DNA of 64,000 nt from Siphonodentalium dalli. Lineage: Eukaryota > Mollusca > Scaphopoda > Gadilida > Siphonodentaliidae. The DNA lies in assembly GCA_032622095.1 (NCBI GenBank), contig CP136067.1:40345549-40409548 (forward strand), read 5' to 3'. A program made the position numbers and the translations under genes. The notes below the pieces were generated by a model. It was not told where the DNA came from and made no database searches. It saw only the letters and a list, made by a program, of their open reading frames with translations. Positions 22,340 through 35,199 of the stretch are shown here, one piece after another; within the stretch, counting starts at the first letter, position 1, and every line of letters starts with the position of its first letter.

Positions 22340-24490
22340 CCGTAAGATGGAGGTAGTGGTAACAGTTGGATGGGGAATTCTGTGTTGGTTTTCTGGGAAT
22401 GCTTACTAAAATGTTACAAGGACAGAGTAGGTGACCATATCATATCTTATCTCGCAACAACACAGAGCAGACCATTGACTCAGTTTGGATATTACATGTA
22501 TTAGGAAGTATACATGATTGTTTACACATATTTCAATCAACATTCAAACATGTCTTTATACTTTCTAACAAGACACAAAGCGGTTTTCTGCGCTTTGTAA
22601 GTACACTAAGTACTGAGTGGTCTCTTCCCGAAAATTAACACTGAATTTTCTACTCAAAATTCGTCGCGTCAGAACTAAAGTGCTCCATCTCCATATTGTC
22701 ATTTTTGTGGGAAATCGAGTTTAAAGTTTTGACCCCCCCCCCAGCCCGGTTCACATGTTCTCATTCTGTTTTAGAAGATAGTACACAACGGGTATAATAG
22801 CTGGTGTAAAAATACTATTATATGACGAGTTTCGAGACTAAACATATATATTGGGTGTAATCACGATAAGAGACTTTGGTGATAAAAACAATTTGTGTAA
22901 ATTGTTCTGTTTTTGTTCCGTGCTGTAGTGGTTTTCGTGTTTTTCAATCACATAAACGTGCAAATAATCACAAATCGTGCCATTTTCTGTGTTATGTTAA
23001 CAAAATAATTATCCTAAAAATAAGATGTTCACGCCTGGGAGTGAGAAAGCATTATTTCCAATTAGTCACTTCGCTGGCACTCTGTCAAGTTCGGGTTCCG
23101 TTGCTTCCTAGTGAAGGTCAGAGCTACAACATTTTAGCACTGAAATTTATTTAATCACGTGGTACAAAATAAATAGATTCATTGGTCCACAGTGGAGGTA
23201 GAACAATATACCACTATAAAAAAAGTAAGTTTTTGAGATGGAACATATTTACACAGCCTCTCATTCAAATTTGGCTAGACACGATATCTGGTGATTTTCG
23301 GACAGGAAATCCCGCACCGAATCGAAAGATACCAATATCTCATTTTCACACCAGAACAGTTTAGTTCTCACGCGACGAAATGATACCGCTTTTCCTCCCT
23401 CTTAATGAATGTCAGACATTAACACCTAATTATCCACTGAAATGTTACCACGTGACCTCCCTCTTAAAGAGGGCATATCTTTTTCTAACCAAAATAACAA
23501 CAACATGTTTTTTTATAAAATCAAATTTCAAGACTATAAATAGCGTTTATTGTTGAACGAATTGCATATGCAACTGCAGGGAGTGTATATTATTCTAATG
23601 ACTAGTATGTCTATGAAGGAATATTGCTATAAAGTTATCATACAATTGTTTAGTTTTGGGAATTAAAGTTCAGTCAATCTTGCAAAGCAGTTTTATTAAA
23701 ATTGCTTCAAGTTGAAGTAACAGAAATCACAGACTTACAATATGGAATGCACATTTTTCAATTCTTATTAATTAAATATACACAGGGTAGCCTTTTAGAT
23801 GCGACATATTAAATATCAACAGCTCACACATAAACGGAAGACTTGGAAAGTAAATGATATCTACAGCAAATATCCTTATACGAATGAATTAGTAATACAC
23901 GAAAAGCTTAATAACAAGAAAGATACAAATCCAAATGCACAAATCACACACGTGTGACACTTACTAAAGAAAGACAATCGCACAAAAATAGCCGAACTGA
24001 CATGCAGACAGAACGAGTATGCCAAAACTAGCAGTCACTCGCAACGAGTTATCGTTCCTGATAGGCGGTCATGATTTATCTACTCTCCAAACTAACGTCA
24101 AATATCTCTTAAAATTCGTGATTTATTTCCAAAATGATTCTACAACGTGACGGAATATCTAATCGTTGACGGAATTCATGGACCATATAGTTATTCCTGT
24201 CTACGAACTGTGAGTTTGGATGATGTTTGCATTGACCCACCCGTCGCCGCTAGAGACACTTGATCTATTATTTACGACGCCATATTGGCCATCGTCTATT
24301 GATTGTTTCTCGTCGACATGCTTGAGCAAAGGGTAACCGACTCATCAAGATATCAAAAGGTGTGATCAACAACCACCAAGCCAATCTGATTGTTGCTGTC
24401 AAACAGAACGAGCATGACAAAATTAGCAGTCACTCGCAAACGGATATACCTCGAATGAAATGTAATAATCAATGTAGCAAATGGTAAGCA
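22340..24490. other. region after the lectin gene, no gene recognised
   Basis: Contains a C run at about 22732-22742 and a small diverged duplication (about 24007-24055 and 24403-24440, shared core TAGCAGTCACTCGCAA). No coding signal. Confidence 0.5.
23168..23173 (+). promoter_or_regulatory. possible polyadenylation signal of the lectin gene
   Basis: An AATAAA hexamer lies about 830 bp after the lectin stop codon in otherwise featureless sequence. The motif is common by chance in AT-rich DNA, so this is only a candidate. Confidence 0.2.
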
Positions 24491-24494
24491 TGAT

Positions 24495-24722
24495 AGCAAA
24501 ACCCATACAGAGCCCCAGACAAACATGAGCAGACGACACGCTTCTACATGGTTCTATATATGTGTGGGGCTCCCTACAGGGTAATGGATGTTTTTTATTT
24601 TATGTGCTAAAAATTGTAAGAAACATTTATTTAAAAAAAATGATAAAAAATTGTTAGGCCAATGCATTCTCTTATATATGCGAGGCGACCTATAAGATAA
24701 TGCATTGGCACAGGGTAAAACA
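24495..24722 (-). mobile_element. palindromic MITE family, copy B
   Basis: Reverse-orientation copy with CAGAGCCCCAGACAAACATG, GTGGGGCTCCC and CAATGCATTCTCTTATATAT blocks. The end with GGCACAGGGTAAAACAA is cut short compared with the copy at 61.5 kb. Confidence 0.75.
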
Positions 24723-25179
24723 ATACACATCCTACATATAATGTATAATAACGATTGAGAGACCCGTAGTGACATACACAATAAATATAGCTCATCACTG
24801 ATAATGTACGCTAACACGGAACAGTATGCTGCAAATGAGTCTTATATGAAACGTATGTTGAAGATAAACACAATTCCAGAAGATTGTACAAGCCGGTGAC
24901 TAAGTTCTATTGAGCGTAAGTCGTCGGGTAGATGCGAATTGAACTTACTCATGGACGGGACTCGTTTTATCTCACTACGAGAACAACATCAGCAAATCAA
25001 TCGGTCAATGTAATTGCACGAATCCAATTGACGCCATAATTCAGTCCAACCGCGATCAATCTATCTTTCCAAGCTGAGCTGATCAATTTCGCGCCAACAT
25101 ACAACGAACAAATTAATCTAGTCTTACCGAAAGGAACAAATAAAAGAACTTCAGCATACAACTCAGTCAGTTATATTTT

Positions 25180-25720
25180 CCAATAAATGTTGTGTACAGA
25201 ATGTGAATATTTTCTTGTTCGTGTCGAGGTTGTGCTGAGAAGTCATATGACTTTTCACTACAACCTGGACGAGTACAAGAAAAACACATACTGCACACAA
25301 CATTGTAAGATGACATTGTTATTATCCAAATTTTGGGAATAAAACTTTTGCGGTTATTTTTGGTATTTGTCGGCACTTGATTATCTATGAAAGCCTGAAA
25401 TTGATAATCAGAAAGCATGATTTGGGACAGTAACAAAAAAAACTCAATGCCGAAATGAACCGTCTGCTGAATCCACCAGAGTATTGCGCGCGCATCAAAA
25501 TTTCAAAGATCATTTTGGCAAATAGAGTTACTTCGTGACGTTACGGAGTCCGGATAAAAAAATCATATTGTACTCGATTGAGTCCAGTATGACTTTCGGG
25601 AATCCAGTATAACTTTCGGGAGTCCAGTATGACTTTTTACCGGATGATCGTGTGACGGCTTTTGCCCAATCAGACATAGTGTTAGTTAAGGGATGGATAA
25701 TAAAGTGATTTATTTCTTAT
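25180..25720 (-). repeat. interspersed repeat with terminal hairpin, copy 1
   Basis: Homologous in reverse orientation to 59790-60865. Shared blocks include GATGCGCGCGCAA, TTCTGATTATCAA, TGTCGGCACTT/AAGTGCCGACA and TTTTATTCCCAAA. One end is an imperfect palindrome of about 120 bp (25186-25305) starting AATGTTGTGTACAG. Three CCAGTATGACTTTCGGGA-like units lie near 25590-25640. No ORF; superfamily unknown. Confidence 0.75.
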
Positions 25721-25861
25721 GAAACCAAACATAATTCGCGGTGAAATCTGCTAGTTGATCGCTTCGAACATTTCCGCGAAATATATTCTAAATCTAACCC
25801 GTAAACCCGTCAGTTAAAATTATGCGTTAAATATTCATGAACACACGGCAGTTGTATCACA

Positions 25862-25965
25862 CATACTCTCTCTCATTCCCTCTGTATCTGGACCACACTC
25901 TTGCTCTCTCTCTCTATCTCGCTAACTCTCTCTCTATCTCTCTCTCTATGTCCCTCTCTGAGCGC
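25862..25965. repeat. (CT)n-rich simple repeat
   Basis: Interrupted CTCTCTCT tracts over about 100 bp. Confidence 0.85.
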
Positions 25966-25969
25966 AGCA

Positions 25970-27100
25970 GATTCATAAAATTTCTACGCTTATTAAATTC
26001 GTCATAATGACTCGCTTGTTGTTAGATCATCTTCACCCTCATCTGTTCTAAATCATGTCATAAACATTTGTAAAACAAATTCTATATGCACATTGAGGGT
26101 AGAATACATATTGTTTAAACCAACCCGTAAACTGTCGCGAAAGGTTGTGTATGTACTATACCAGAAATTTGTTTCAATAAAATCAATATTAATGGACAGA
26201 AATGGTTGAACATATTTTTTCATTTATTTTCTGTCGTGTTGTGTCAAATACATTCTTTGAATGGAAACATTACATGTAATAAAAACAAACTTAGACAAGG
26301 ACAAGTCTGTTTGCACTTTTGTGAAGTATTAGAACATAGAAGCAGGTACAGTCCAGTACGTAAATCGTGTGCGATAAACAAACCACTCAACACCGTGGTA
26401 ATTGTTTTCAGTGAGTGTGATTCACGGTGACCCAACCACTCAACACCGGAAGCTTGAGTATCGAGTTTAGTGTGCCTGTCATTTGCAGAATGGGGTCCAC
26501 AGAGGGTGAATTTATTGACGCTATCCCGTGAACCTCATTCTGTATGGCTTCATCTGCTATGATGGACATAGACTCAGATTGATGTTCCCAAATGGTGAAT
26601 ATTGCGATGTACACCCATTAGGAACATCGATTATGCAATGTGTTGTCTGCCAATGAGGGGGGATAGGGAAACTAAACTAAAAAAGAAATATAATCTATGT
26701 GAAGAAGTTTCTATAGAAATTTGATAATAAAGAAACTTTCTTGAGAAAATGAGGACTAAGCAGCATGAGGTCCCCAGATCGCCATTTTTTGGACCAATTC
26801 TGAATATTTTCTGGCCAAATTAAAAAACACTTTGGCCAAATTAAATCCTCAGTTTCTTCTATCACAATTAATGAATATGGTCTGTTTTATCTAACATCTA
26901 ACATTCAAATACCATGTCCAGACTTCTTTAATCTTGCCATTATTAGTTGACAATAGATCACTGCAACTACCATATATGATAATTATATGCATACAATTTC
27001 CACAAATTTTCATTTTCGCAGTCAATGAAAGTTTCAGCAAGTCAATAAAAGATAAGTGCCTGCACTGTTATAGAATAAAGCGAAAAGGCGTCAAATATTG
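25970..27100. other. no recognisable gene
   Basis: Short ORFs only, without family resemblance. Confidence 0.5.
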
Positions 27101-27106
27101 CACGTT

Positions 27107-27890
27107 GTTGTCCGCTGTTTTTGCGACGATTCTCGGTGGTTTCGTGGCGCTTATTGTTGTCCGCTGTCTTTGCGACGGTTCTCGGTGGTTTCGCGGCGCT
27201 TCTTGTTGTCCGCTGTCTTTGCGACGGTTCTCGGTGGTTTCGTGGTGCTTCTTGTTGTCCGCTGTATTTGCGACGGTTCTCGGAGGTTTCGTGGTGCTCC
27301 TTGTTGTCCGCTGTCTTTGCGACGGTTCTCGGTGGTTTCGCGGCGCTTCTTGTTGTCCGCTGTCTTTGCGACGGTTCTCGGTGGTTTCGTGGTGCTTCTT
27401 GTTGTCCGCTGTCTTTGCGACGGTTCTCGGTGGGTTCGTGGTGCTTCTTGTTGTCCGCTGTATTTGCGACGGTTCTCGGAGGTTTCGTGGTGCTTCTTGT
27501 TGTCCGCTGTCTTTGCGACGGTTCTCGGTGGTTTCGCGGCGCTTCTTGTTGTCCGCTGTCTTTGCGACGGTTCTCGGTGGTTTCGTGGTGCTTCTTGTTG
27601 TCCGCTGTATTTGCGACGGTTCTCGGTGGTTTCGCGGCGCTTCTTGTTGTCCGCTGTATTTGCGACGGTTCTCGGTGGTTTCGTGGTGCTTCTTGTTGTC
27701 CGCTGTATTTGCGACGGTTCTCGGTGGTTTCGCGGCGCTTCTTGTTGTCCGCTGTATTTGCGACGGTTCTCGGTGGTTTCGCGGTGCTTCTTGTTGTCCG
27801 CTGTATTTGCGACGGTTCTCGGTGGTATCGCGGTGCTTCTTGTTGTCCGCTGTATTTGCGACGGTTCTCGGTGGTATCGCGGTGCTTCTT
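27107..27890 (+). repeat. 49-bp CpG-rich minisatellite, 16 units
   Basis: Sixteen near-identical 49-bp units start with GTTGTCCGCTGT and carry GCGACGGTTCTCGGTGG. Variation is confined to a few sites (CTTT/ATTT, GCGGCGC/GTGGTGC). Since 49 is one more than a multiple of three and the unit lacks stops in most frames, several long overlapping ORFs appear on both strands. They cycle through the frames every 147 bp and are not evidence of a gene. GC and CpG are far above the surroundings. Confidence 0.95.
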
Positions 27891-27949
27891 GTTGAGCTCT
27901 GGTCAGTCTCCATGGTTTCTGTTGATGGGACATGACAATCTGCGGGATG

Positions 27950-28310
27950 GGATGGGATATGGGACAAAACGACAATCTGCGGGACAGAATTTCAAATTGC
28001 GTGGGACGCCGATATCTCGAGGAATATAGCACATAGATGGCTCCTTTTGATGTCTAACGAAAGGCCCACATTCGCCCTATCCACACATATTAACCCCGCC
28101 ACTGACCAGACACCAGAAGTTGCATTTTTTGTTCGACAACTGACCTAACATGTGATGGAATATGGGATAGAACGACAATCTGCGGGACAGAATTTCAAAT
28201 TGTGTGGGACGGCCGATATATCGAGGAATACAGCACGTCGAGGGCTCATTTTGGTGTCTAACGAAAGGCCGACATTCTCCCTAGCCACACATATTAACCC
28301 CTTCTACACA
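27950..28310 (+). repeat. duplicated flank of the 49-bp minisatellite
   Basis: Two copies about 205 bp apart (about 27950-28100 and 28155-28305) share ACGACAATCTGCGGGACAG and CTAACGAAAGGCC blocks. Confidence 0.85.
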
Positions 28311-28466
28311 CGTTCACTGAGATCATTGCTTAAAACAATCACCGTGAACCCTGCATATCCACATTGGGGTTTTTGCTTATTGCATACTTGATACGTACTG
28401 TACATCAATATCACACATTTCATAACTGATGCCTCTTGCATAACGAACTTCTCCTAATGCGCATAA

Positions 28467-29014
28467 GATTGTCCATTAATAAATGGACAATCCGCACCTA
28501 GAGTTTCATTAATTAAGTGGACAATCTGACTACGAGTGGCACGCGAGCTTGGGATTGTTCACTTAATCACGGCATATATAGATAATCCTGCATGTTAGCT
28601 TCATATTTAATCTCAAGGGTAATAACTCTATAAATAATGTACCTTTACTAAATAATGGCGATTTGTATGAGAAATTGCAACACCACAATAGATCAACTCT
28701 GGTGAAATATAAGTCAAATTCTTCGATTGGGTGGGTGGTCTTGGGGGAGGCATGGATGAACGCTCTTTAAAAACACTTCTTCAAATATTTCCGTTATTTC
28801 GTCAAAAACACTTCTTCAAATATCTCCGTTATTTCGTCAAACACACTTCTTCAAATATCTCCGTTATTTAGTAAAGGTACATTCTTTATATAGTTATTAC
28901 CCTTGAGATTGTGATTAAGTGGACAATCCCAAGCTCGCGTGCCACGCGTGGTCGGATTGTCCACTTAATTAATGAAAATCTAGATACGGATTGTCCATTT
29001 ATTAATGGACAATC
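28467..29014. mobile_element. 548-bp non-autonomous element with long terminal inverted repeats
   Basis: The ends are GATTGTCCATTAATAAATGG and its reverse complement. Arms of about 150-190 bp pair closely (shared TTAATTAAGTGGACAATC, GTGGCACGCGAGCTTGGGAT and CTCAAGGGTAATAACT), with about 40 extra bases in the left arm. Each end is itself a small palindrome. A 35-bp unit with CACTTCTTCAAATAT repeats three times inside (about 28767-28870). No transposase and no clear target-site duplication. Confidence 0.8.
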
Positions 29015-29229
29015 CTTAAAGAATTGCCTGACGAACTTCTACCTGACTATACTGCTAGGATTGTACGAATGGTTACTGGTAGTCGTAATGTTTTCGGACG
29101 GCCAAAAAGTTACTTTATGGGGGTTTCGCAACTTACGGATAAAGCTGTGCGTTATTATGTAACATTGATACATAGTGCATATTTAATAAACCTTCCATGA
29201 CTGGGGTTTTCCGAAATTTTGCGAAAACC

Positions 29230-29490
29230 CTGCAACAACTCATTCTCTTATATATGCGAGTCCTCCATAGGGAGCATCACATATAAGATAGTACACTGGC
29301 GTAATAGTATTTACCTTGACCTGTAAGCCAGTGGATTCTCTTATATATCAGAGGCTCCCCGTTGGAGACTCGCATATATAAGAGAATACATTGGCCTAAT
29401 AATATTTACATTGACCTGTAAGCCAGTGGATTCTCTTATGTATCAGAGGCTCCCATGGGAGACTGGCATATATAAGAGAATATACTGCCA
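29230..29490. mobile_element. tandem hairpin units related to the palindromic MITE (copy C)
   Basis: Three diverged units of about 108 bp, each with TTCTCTTATATAT and ATATATAAGAGAATA arms and a TTTACNTTGACCTGTAAGCC spacer. This is the terminal palindrome of the MITE amplified in tandem. Confidence 0.6.
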
Positions 29491-29494
29491 CAGT

Positions 29495-31045
29495 GTCCTT
29501 GGTGCAGCACCAGCGCAGACAACATATTGCAATGCGTGTGTACTTTCTAACCCGGGAAACGCAGGACAACCCTGCATGGGGTGAGACAGCAGTCATGTGT
29601 TGTGTGAGATTGGGAAATATCGCCCAGCTTTCTCACACGTGCTGTGCTGCCTGTGTTAAGCGATGTAGGTGTGGAAGAAAGAGGCGTGACCGACCCCGTG
29701 AGATATTGCTATTATTGATGTTTATGTTTGACGCAGACAAATAAACTATGGGATTGAACTGATTGGCAACCAGTCTCTGTAGTAAAATTCGAAATATACG
29801 CCGATGCGCCGCTTACATATATTTTTACCGTTTTAATTTGATTTGTGGTCTTAAAGACATATTATGTACTTGTTCGGGTGCGTGAAACTGATACGTTACT
29901 ATTCAGGTGATATGGCAGCTGGAGGAATGTAGCATTCTACTAACATCATCGAAAATATCAAGCAAATCGACCGTACCACTCCATAGAAAACATTATCTGA
30001 ACTACGCTATATTGTAAATATTTACTACTCGAATCGGGAGCTTCTATCGGCGATAAACTAACGAAAACGATTTCGCCATCGGCATTCCCTGCATTAATTA
30101 ATATATAAGAATGATGGTGTGTATTGTCCATTTAGATATATTTGTAAAAATAACTATATACTTTGAACAAGATTACTCTCCATGTCTATTTGATCACCCT
30201 ACCGGAGTGTTTCACATCACTTTAATTGATATTGTGCCCTTAAACTTTTGAGATTGATATGCATATACTTATTAAAATATAGTGAGTTATAAAGTGATGT
30301 AACCATTTCCATACGAGTAGTTCCCTTTGGAAATGTTCAGATGATAAGTTCAACCGACGACTACTGGTCCTTTGTTGAACTTATTATCTGAACATTTCCC
30401 TACAATGAATATAAATTTTTCTTCACTTGTATTAGCTTTTCGTCATACCGTCGTCTGAGCTTATTTGCCTGAACATCCCTCATAGTGAAAATATATCATT
30501 CCAGTGTTTAGTTTTATAATTGAGTGGGAAAATCCATTTAGTATAGAAAGGGTTAAAACAGTAACTGTTGGATAACAGACCCATAACTCGTATGGTGAAC
30601 CATTCACTGATACTTGTACCTCTCACATTGTTGGGTTATGATTGTTATTGCTTGAGAGTTATACTGTCCAATATAATGTATATATTTAGATTGTTGCCAC
30701 TGTTAAATATAAGTATATTGAAAAGATTGATCGTTTTCTTAAAATTAGCATTTCAAACAGTTATCATGACGCAAGTATTATATTATATTATATATAATAC
30801 AAATATCAAAAGACTTATATACCATTTAAGATAACGTATTCCTGAATGTATTAGCATTATGTGCCTTTATTATTAATACCTAATGTGTTGGTGTATTATT
30901 ATGAATTGTTTCTATATATCTATATACGTTGTCGCATGTTGCAACTTCGATGTTGAGTTAGCAAATTAACAATCCAATTCGTTTATACAAAGATGACTAA
31001 CTCTAACTAATATTAGCTACTGGCTATTATTAGTTAGAGTTATTC
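29495..31045. other. no gene; two small perfect-looking hairpins
   Basis: Hairpins lie at 30329-30399 (26-bp arms starting GGAAATGTTCAGAT) and about 30986-31055 (about 32-bp arms around a TACTG loop). Both have the size of very short palindromic insertions. The rest is AT-rich and non-coding. Confidence 0.6.
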
Positions 31046-31049
31046 ATCG

Positions 31050-33500
31050 TTGTATAGCGCCCTGCACCGTTTGTCTGAAAGGTGTGATATCAACTAGCAA
31101 GGCAGTGGACTGCGATGGATGCAAACGGTGGTCCCATATTCGATGTTGTGGCGTAATGAACATGATTATAACCTTGTTGGCAAGGGGGAATGGAATTGAA
31201 TTTCTTGTGTACACCTTGTTTATTTTCAAATTTACCATCATACGATCGTGTCCTGTTGCCACCCGGGGACGTTAAGCCCGAAGGGCGGAGTGAATACGAA
31301 AACATCAATCATGGCTGTTACGACATATCTGTCGAGATATTTAACAACAATGGTGTCAACTATTGCATCCCAAATGTAGAAGTTTTTGTGCCTAAAATAG
31401 ATGAGTTGGGATATATGGCAACAGTCTAAGACGCATATTTTGGCCTTTGCTGAGACGTGGTTCGATTCTTCAATCACTGAATATGAAATTCAGATAGATG
31501 GCCGTAAAATGGATGGGGTTGTGTATGTTTATACATGTATAGTCGCAAAACATTGACATACAACCATATAGTTGACATAGACCATAAAGAACTAGACATT
31601 CTATTCTATTTCCTAAATAAAAACAGCTGTTGGTAGGGGTTTTATATCGCCCTCCCAAAGTCTTCAACTTAAAAACAATTTAGAACATTGTTGTCTAGAT
31701 AGCAGCTGAACGGGGATGCAACAATGCTGGGATACTTCAATGTGGATTTAAATAACAAAATCGAAAGTCAAAATTTCCTGAGAAAGGGTAATGAATTGTT
31801 CAATAGACTGTTTAGTCTTTCTCAACTCATCAATGATTGCGCACACATTACTAAGACTTCAAGTTCTTTGATAGATCGTATATGTTTATCTGATCCAGTC
31901 AAAATCAGCCGCTCTGATTTTCTGGATTCTGGTATAGTGATCACAACATTACCTATTATATACGTACAATCATGAAAGTATTTTGTGGCTCTCATAACCC
32001 AGTAATGGTAAGATGTATGAAAAACTGCTCAGCATCAGTTTATAATGATAAGATTCAAGAAAGTGATTGGTTCAAGATCTTGGAATGGGATGATGTCGTG
32101 GGGCGTGGGGCCACTTTAAAGAGACACTACTGACTATCATAAATGAAGTAGCACATCTAGGGAAGATCGAACCAGCAGGGAAAAGCGGGATGGATGGATG
32201 GGGAAATTATATCATTAATTCGTCAGAGAGATCAATGTCTAAAGAAATTTAGAAAAACCTAACTTGAATCTGATTTCGAAAAATTCAAATATAACTCAAC
32301 GTCTTATCAAAAAAGCTAAGCTTGCTCATTTATCTACCACAATTGAAGAACATAAGGCGAACCCCAAATATCTCTCCAGAAACTGGGGACCACCTCGAAA
32401 GATGGTGAGAAGTCCTCAGGAAATGTTAGTCTTAAATAGACATTGACATTTGTTTTGACAAACCAACCTTAGCCAAAGAATATAATACTATCTTTTGTAT
32501 ATTCCAGAAATCTTGTGGCACAGCTTCCTCAGTAAAGCTCTTGGGTTTTTCGGTAATAAGACTTTTGATGAATTTTATAAAGCAAAGAAACCCGGAAATG
32601 ACTTTCATCTATCTGTTGTTTCAGAAACAGAGGTGCTGAATATTATAGTTAACTTGAATTTATCAAAGGCCACTTGTCCGGATCTGATTCCAGCTAAATT
32701 CCGGAGCGAGGGTGAATATGTGTTGGCTAATCCACTAACACATCTAACTAATTTATCAATTAAATTGGTGAGGTACCTAATGACCTAATGCTAGAGGTGT
32801 TCCCTTATACAAGAAGGGTGAGGAGACATGCTGGCAACTATCGCCCCGTTTCGGTCTTAAATCCGGCATCAACAGTTTCGGAAAGAGCGGGTTATAAACA
32901 CCTGGAACAATACCTGACATAATTTAAATATTATATGTGGTGTTGCACAAGGTTATATCCTGTGCCATCTTTTATTTCTGTCCTATGTAAACGATACAAG
33001 TCAGGCTGTTGATTGTCACCTTTTTCTTCTATATGCGAACGACTCTGTCTTACTGGTATATGGGCGCGATGTCCCCACTATTGAGCTGAGACTCAGCTCA
33101 CAGCTTAGCAAACTTATTGCTTGGTTTATAGATAATAAACTGTCTGCTCATTTGGGGAAACTGAATCGATCTCGTTTGGCGTAGCTAGGGAGATTACGCG
33201 GTACTCTGAACTGGGTGTCCGCTGTAATGGGTGGACATCGGGCAGAGAAAAGCAGTCAAATACCTGGGAGTAATATTAATATTGGACCAGTATTTGAAGG
33301 GGGAACCTGTAGAAGTAATACCCAACCCTCTCAGTGAAAGCATTTGGTTAAAATAGTTTATTCTATACACGCATTAAACAGCGGAATGGGTTGAATAAGG
33401 TATATCATACATCTTCGGATATCAAACAATGGAAGTTTTGTATAAAGCACTTATTATTAGAAAATCTTAAGAAAAATTAATTTTATCATTTATTAATTGG
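31050..33500 (+). pseudogene. decayed LINE with N-terminal PHD-type zinc finger
   Basis: The + strand starts with a PHD-like finger, C-x2-C-x12-C-x2-C-x4-H-x2-C (about 31056-31145), ending G-I-E-F-L-C. Endonuclease pieces follow (A-E-T-W-F-D near 31450; L-G-Y-F-N-V-D near 31730; S-L-I-D-R-I near 31870). Then comes RT: K-A-T-C-P-D near 32665, A-G-N-Y-R-P-V-S-V-L near 32832, G-V-A-Q-G near 32940 and L-Y-A-N-D near 33030. The last should be Y-A-D-D, so a catalytic aspartate is lost. Many frameshifts and stops break it. Such PHD fingers are known in CR1-like and related LINEs. The 3' end is unclear. Confidence 0.75.
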
Positions 33501-33509
33501 GTCGAATGT

Positions 33510-34520
33510 ACTTTGTTCCTCAACGGGTCTAAAGGGTTCTGGAGTTCCTTGTGCTCTAATGTCATTTTCAGTGAGCACGAGCTTTTCAAGCTATACTGAT
33601 CAGAGTACAGGCATCTTTGAAACTTAATCCAACTATCATTAATTGCAGAAATGCTAACTCACTTGTAATTTATTATAATGACTATTGGATTTCACTTTAA
33701 TAAGTTGTTAAAACTTAAACAAAAAATATCTGGAAGAGAAATTTCAATGTGCTTTTCATCCAATCATGTGGCTGGGAGCCCCAAGTGGACGGAAATGGAA
33801 TTAAGTTCTCAATGAGTCATTCATTTGAAAACTGTTTGCGCTCTCCCAATGACTCCCGTGCACATGTGTGCTTCTTCTGAACTATCATATGTCAGCCTCA
33901 GACTCTAAAATCCGATACCGGGTTCTGCCACTTAAATTCCCTTTATTCATGCAACCAGTGAATACCCATCATTTGCATGTGGCCATCAATGATTTATTGT
34001 CCTTGAGGATGGATTCATGTAAATGTAATTACAACTACATTCGTTTTCGTCGAAATGCGGGCATTTGATTGGTCGAGAGGCTACCGCGTGACCTGCGTCT
34101 ATCAGTGCATAGACTTTGCAGTAGACGAGTCACCGGCGTAGTAATTTGCGAAGGGTTAACATGCGAAGAGTATTGTCTCTGAGGCGAGTTTACCTAAAAG
34201 TAGCTTCCGGTGATTTATTAGCCAATCCGAAGTTTGACAGCGACGCGCTTCCTTGGTTACAAAATTTCTCTCGCTTGAACTAAAGCGTTTCAAAGCAAAA
34301 AGTACCAAAAAATAATAAAGATACTATCACTTTTCATCATTTTATGGATAAAAATAGATCAAATTAGTTGATTATCCCCTGTCCATTATCAGTGTTTACC
34401 AAAACAATAAAGAAATTTCGCAAAATAAGCGTAAATACCTGTGCGATCGGCATGATTCAAAGGCGCATTGTTTCAATGTAGCAAATTAATTGATTTGAAT
34501 TCAAAAACAAAATAACAGGT
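33510..34520. other. no gene; upstream region of the Crypton-like gene
   Basis: AT-rich except a less AT-rich stretch at about 34030-34260 that could hold the promoter. An acceptor-like AAATAACAG lies nine bases before the start codon. No TATA or Inr assignment can be defended. Confidence 0.35.
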
Positions 34521-34528
34521 GCGTCGCA

Positions 34529-34825
34529 ATGGATGATAATATGGGAGATTTTTCGACTGATTTTAAATTGAGCCAAGAAGATGAATTTGCTTTAGACATG
34601 GAAGATGATGCAAATATGCTTGAAGTTTTTGAAGAAGTAGAAGCCTATTCCCAAGCGGCTGCCACTCATCAACAAAATGACAAGTTTTTAAATGAAATGG
34701 CGAGGATTTCTGAGCAAAATTTCATTGGCCTGGACAGGATCTTGAACAGCTTACCTCCTCAGCCTCAGGATGAACGACGTTTGGAGGCGATTGAAGTAAC
34801 TCAACCTCCGGATACCCAATACCAG
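34529..34825 (+). CDS. Crypton-like recombinase gene, exon 1
   Basis: Starts at ATG 34529 and gives 99 codons to a donor CAG|GTAGGG in phase 0. The protein part is acidic (many D/E) with S-Q-E-D-E-F and glutamine-rich segments and no DNA-binding motif. The next exon continues in frame from an acceptor TTATCTACAG. An acidic N-terminal leader before the recombinase core is seen in related animal proteins of the KIAA1958/DUF3504 group, as far as I recognise them. Its function is unknown. An upstream non-coding exon is possible. Confidence 0.6.
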
Positions 34826-35199
34826 GTAGGGGTTTTATCAAATTTAATTTGCGCTATAATATATAGCATAAACTCGCGAATCAAGATTAATTTTAATAAC
34901 AATTTACCAGCAATAACTTCAACTTGTTTTCATAATTCATTGAAAGATCAGCATTTATCATCACGTTATTTAAACTGGTAAAACTGTTAAAAGTTTATAC
35001 CGCGGCGGCACCTTACATAAAAAATAGCCGTAAATTATAAAACATGCAATCAAGGTTATTTTTCTATTGATCTATGTCAGACTGTCACTATGACTAGTAT
35101 GAGTATAAATTATAATATTAATCCACAGTAACACTTGCATTGGAAAATGTTTCAAAAAAATTGTGTTTATAATGGCGCTATTTTTCAATTTATCTACAG

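Noticed and set aside
26934-28032. Long overlapping ORFs of 265-333 codons on both strands
   Set aside because: They come from the 49-bp minisatellite, which lacks stops in most frames; the residues cycle with the repeat and no domain is visible.
29493-29744. A cysteine/arginine-rich small protein
   Set aside because: The residues hint at a zinc knuckle but spacing fits no family I recognise, and there is no splice or promoter support.
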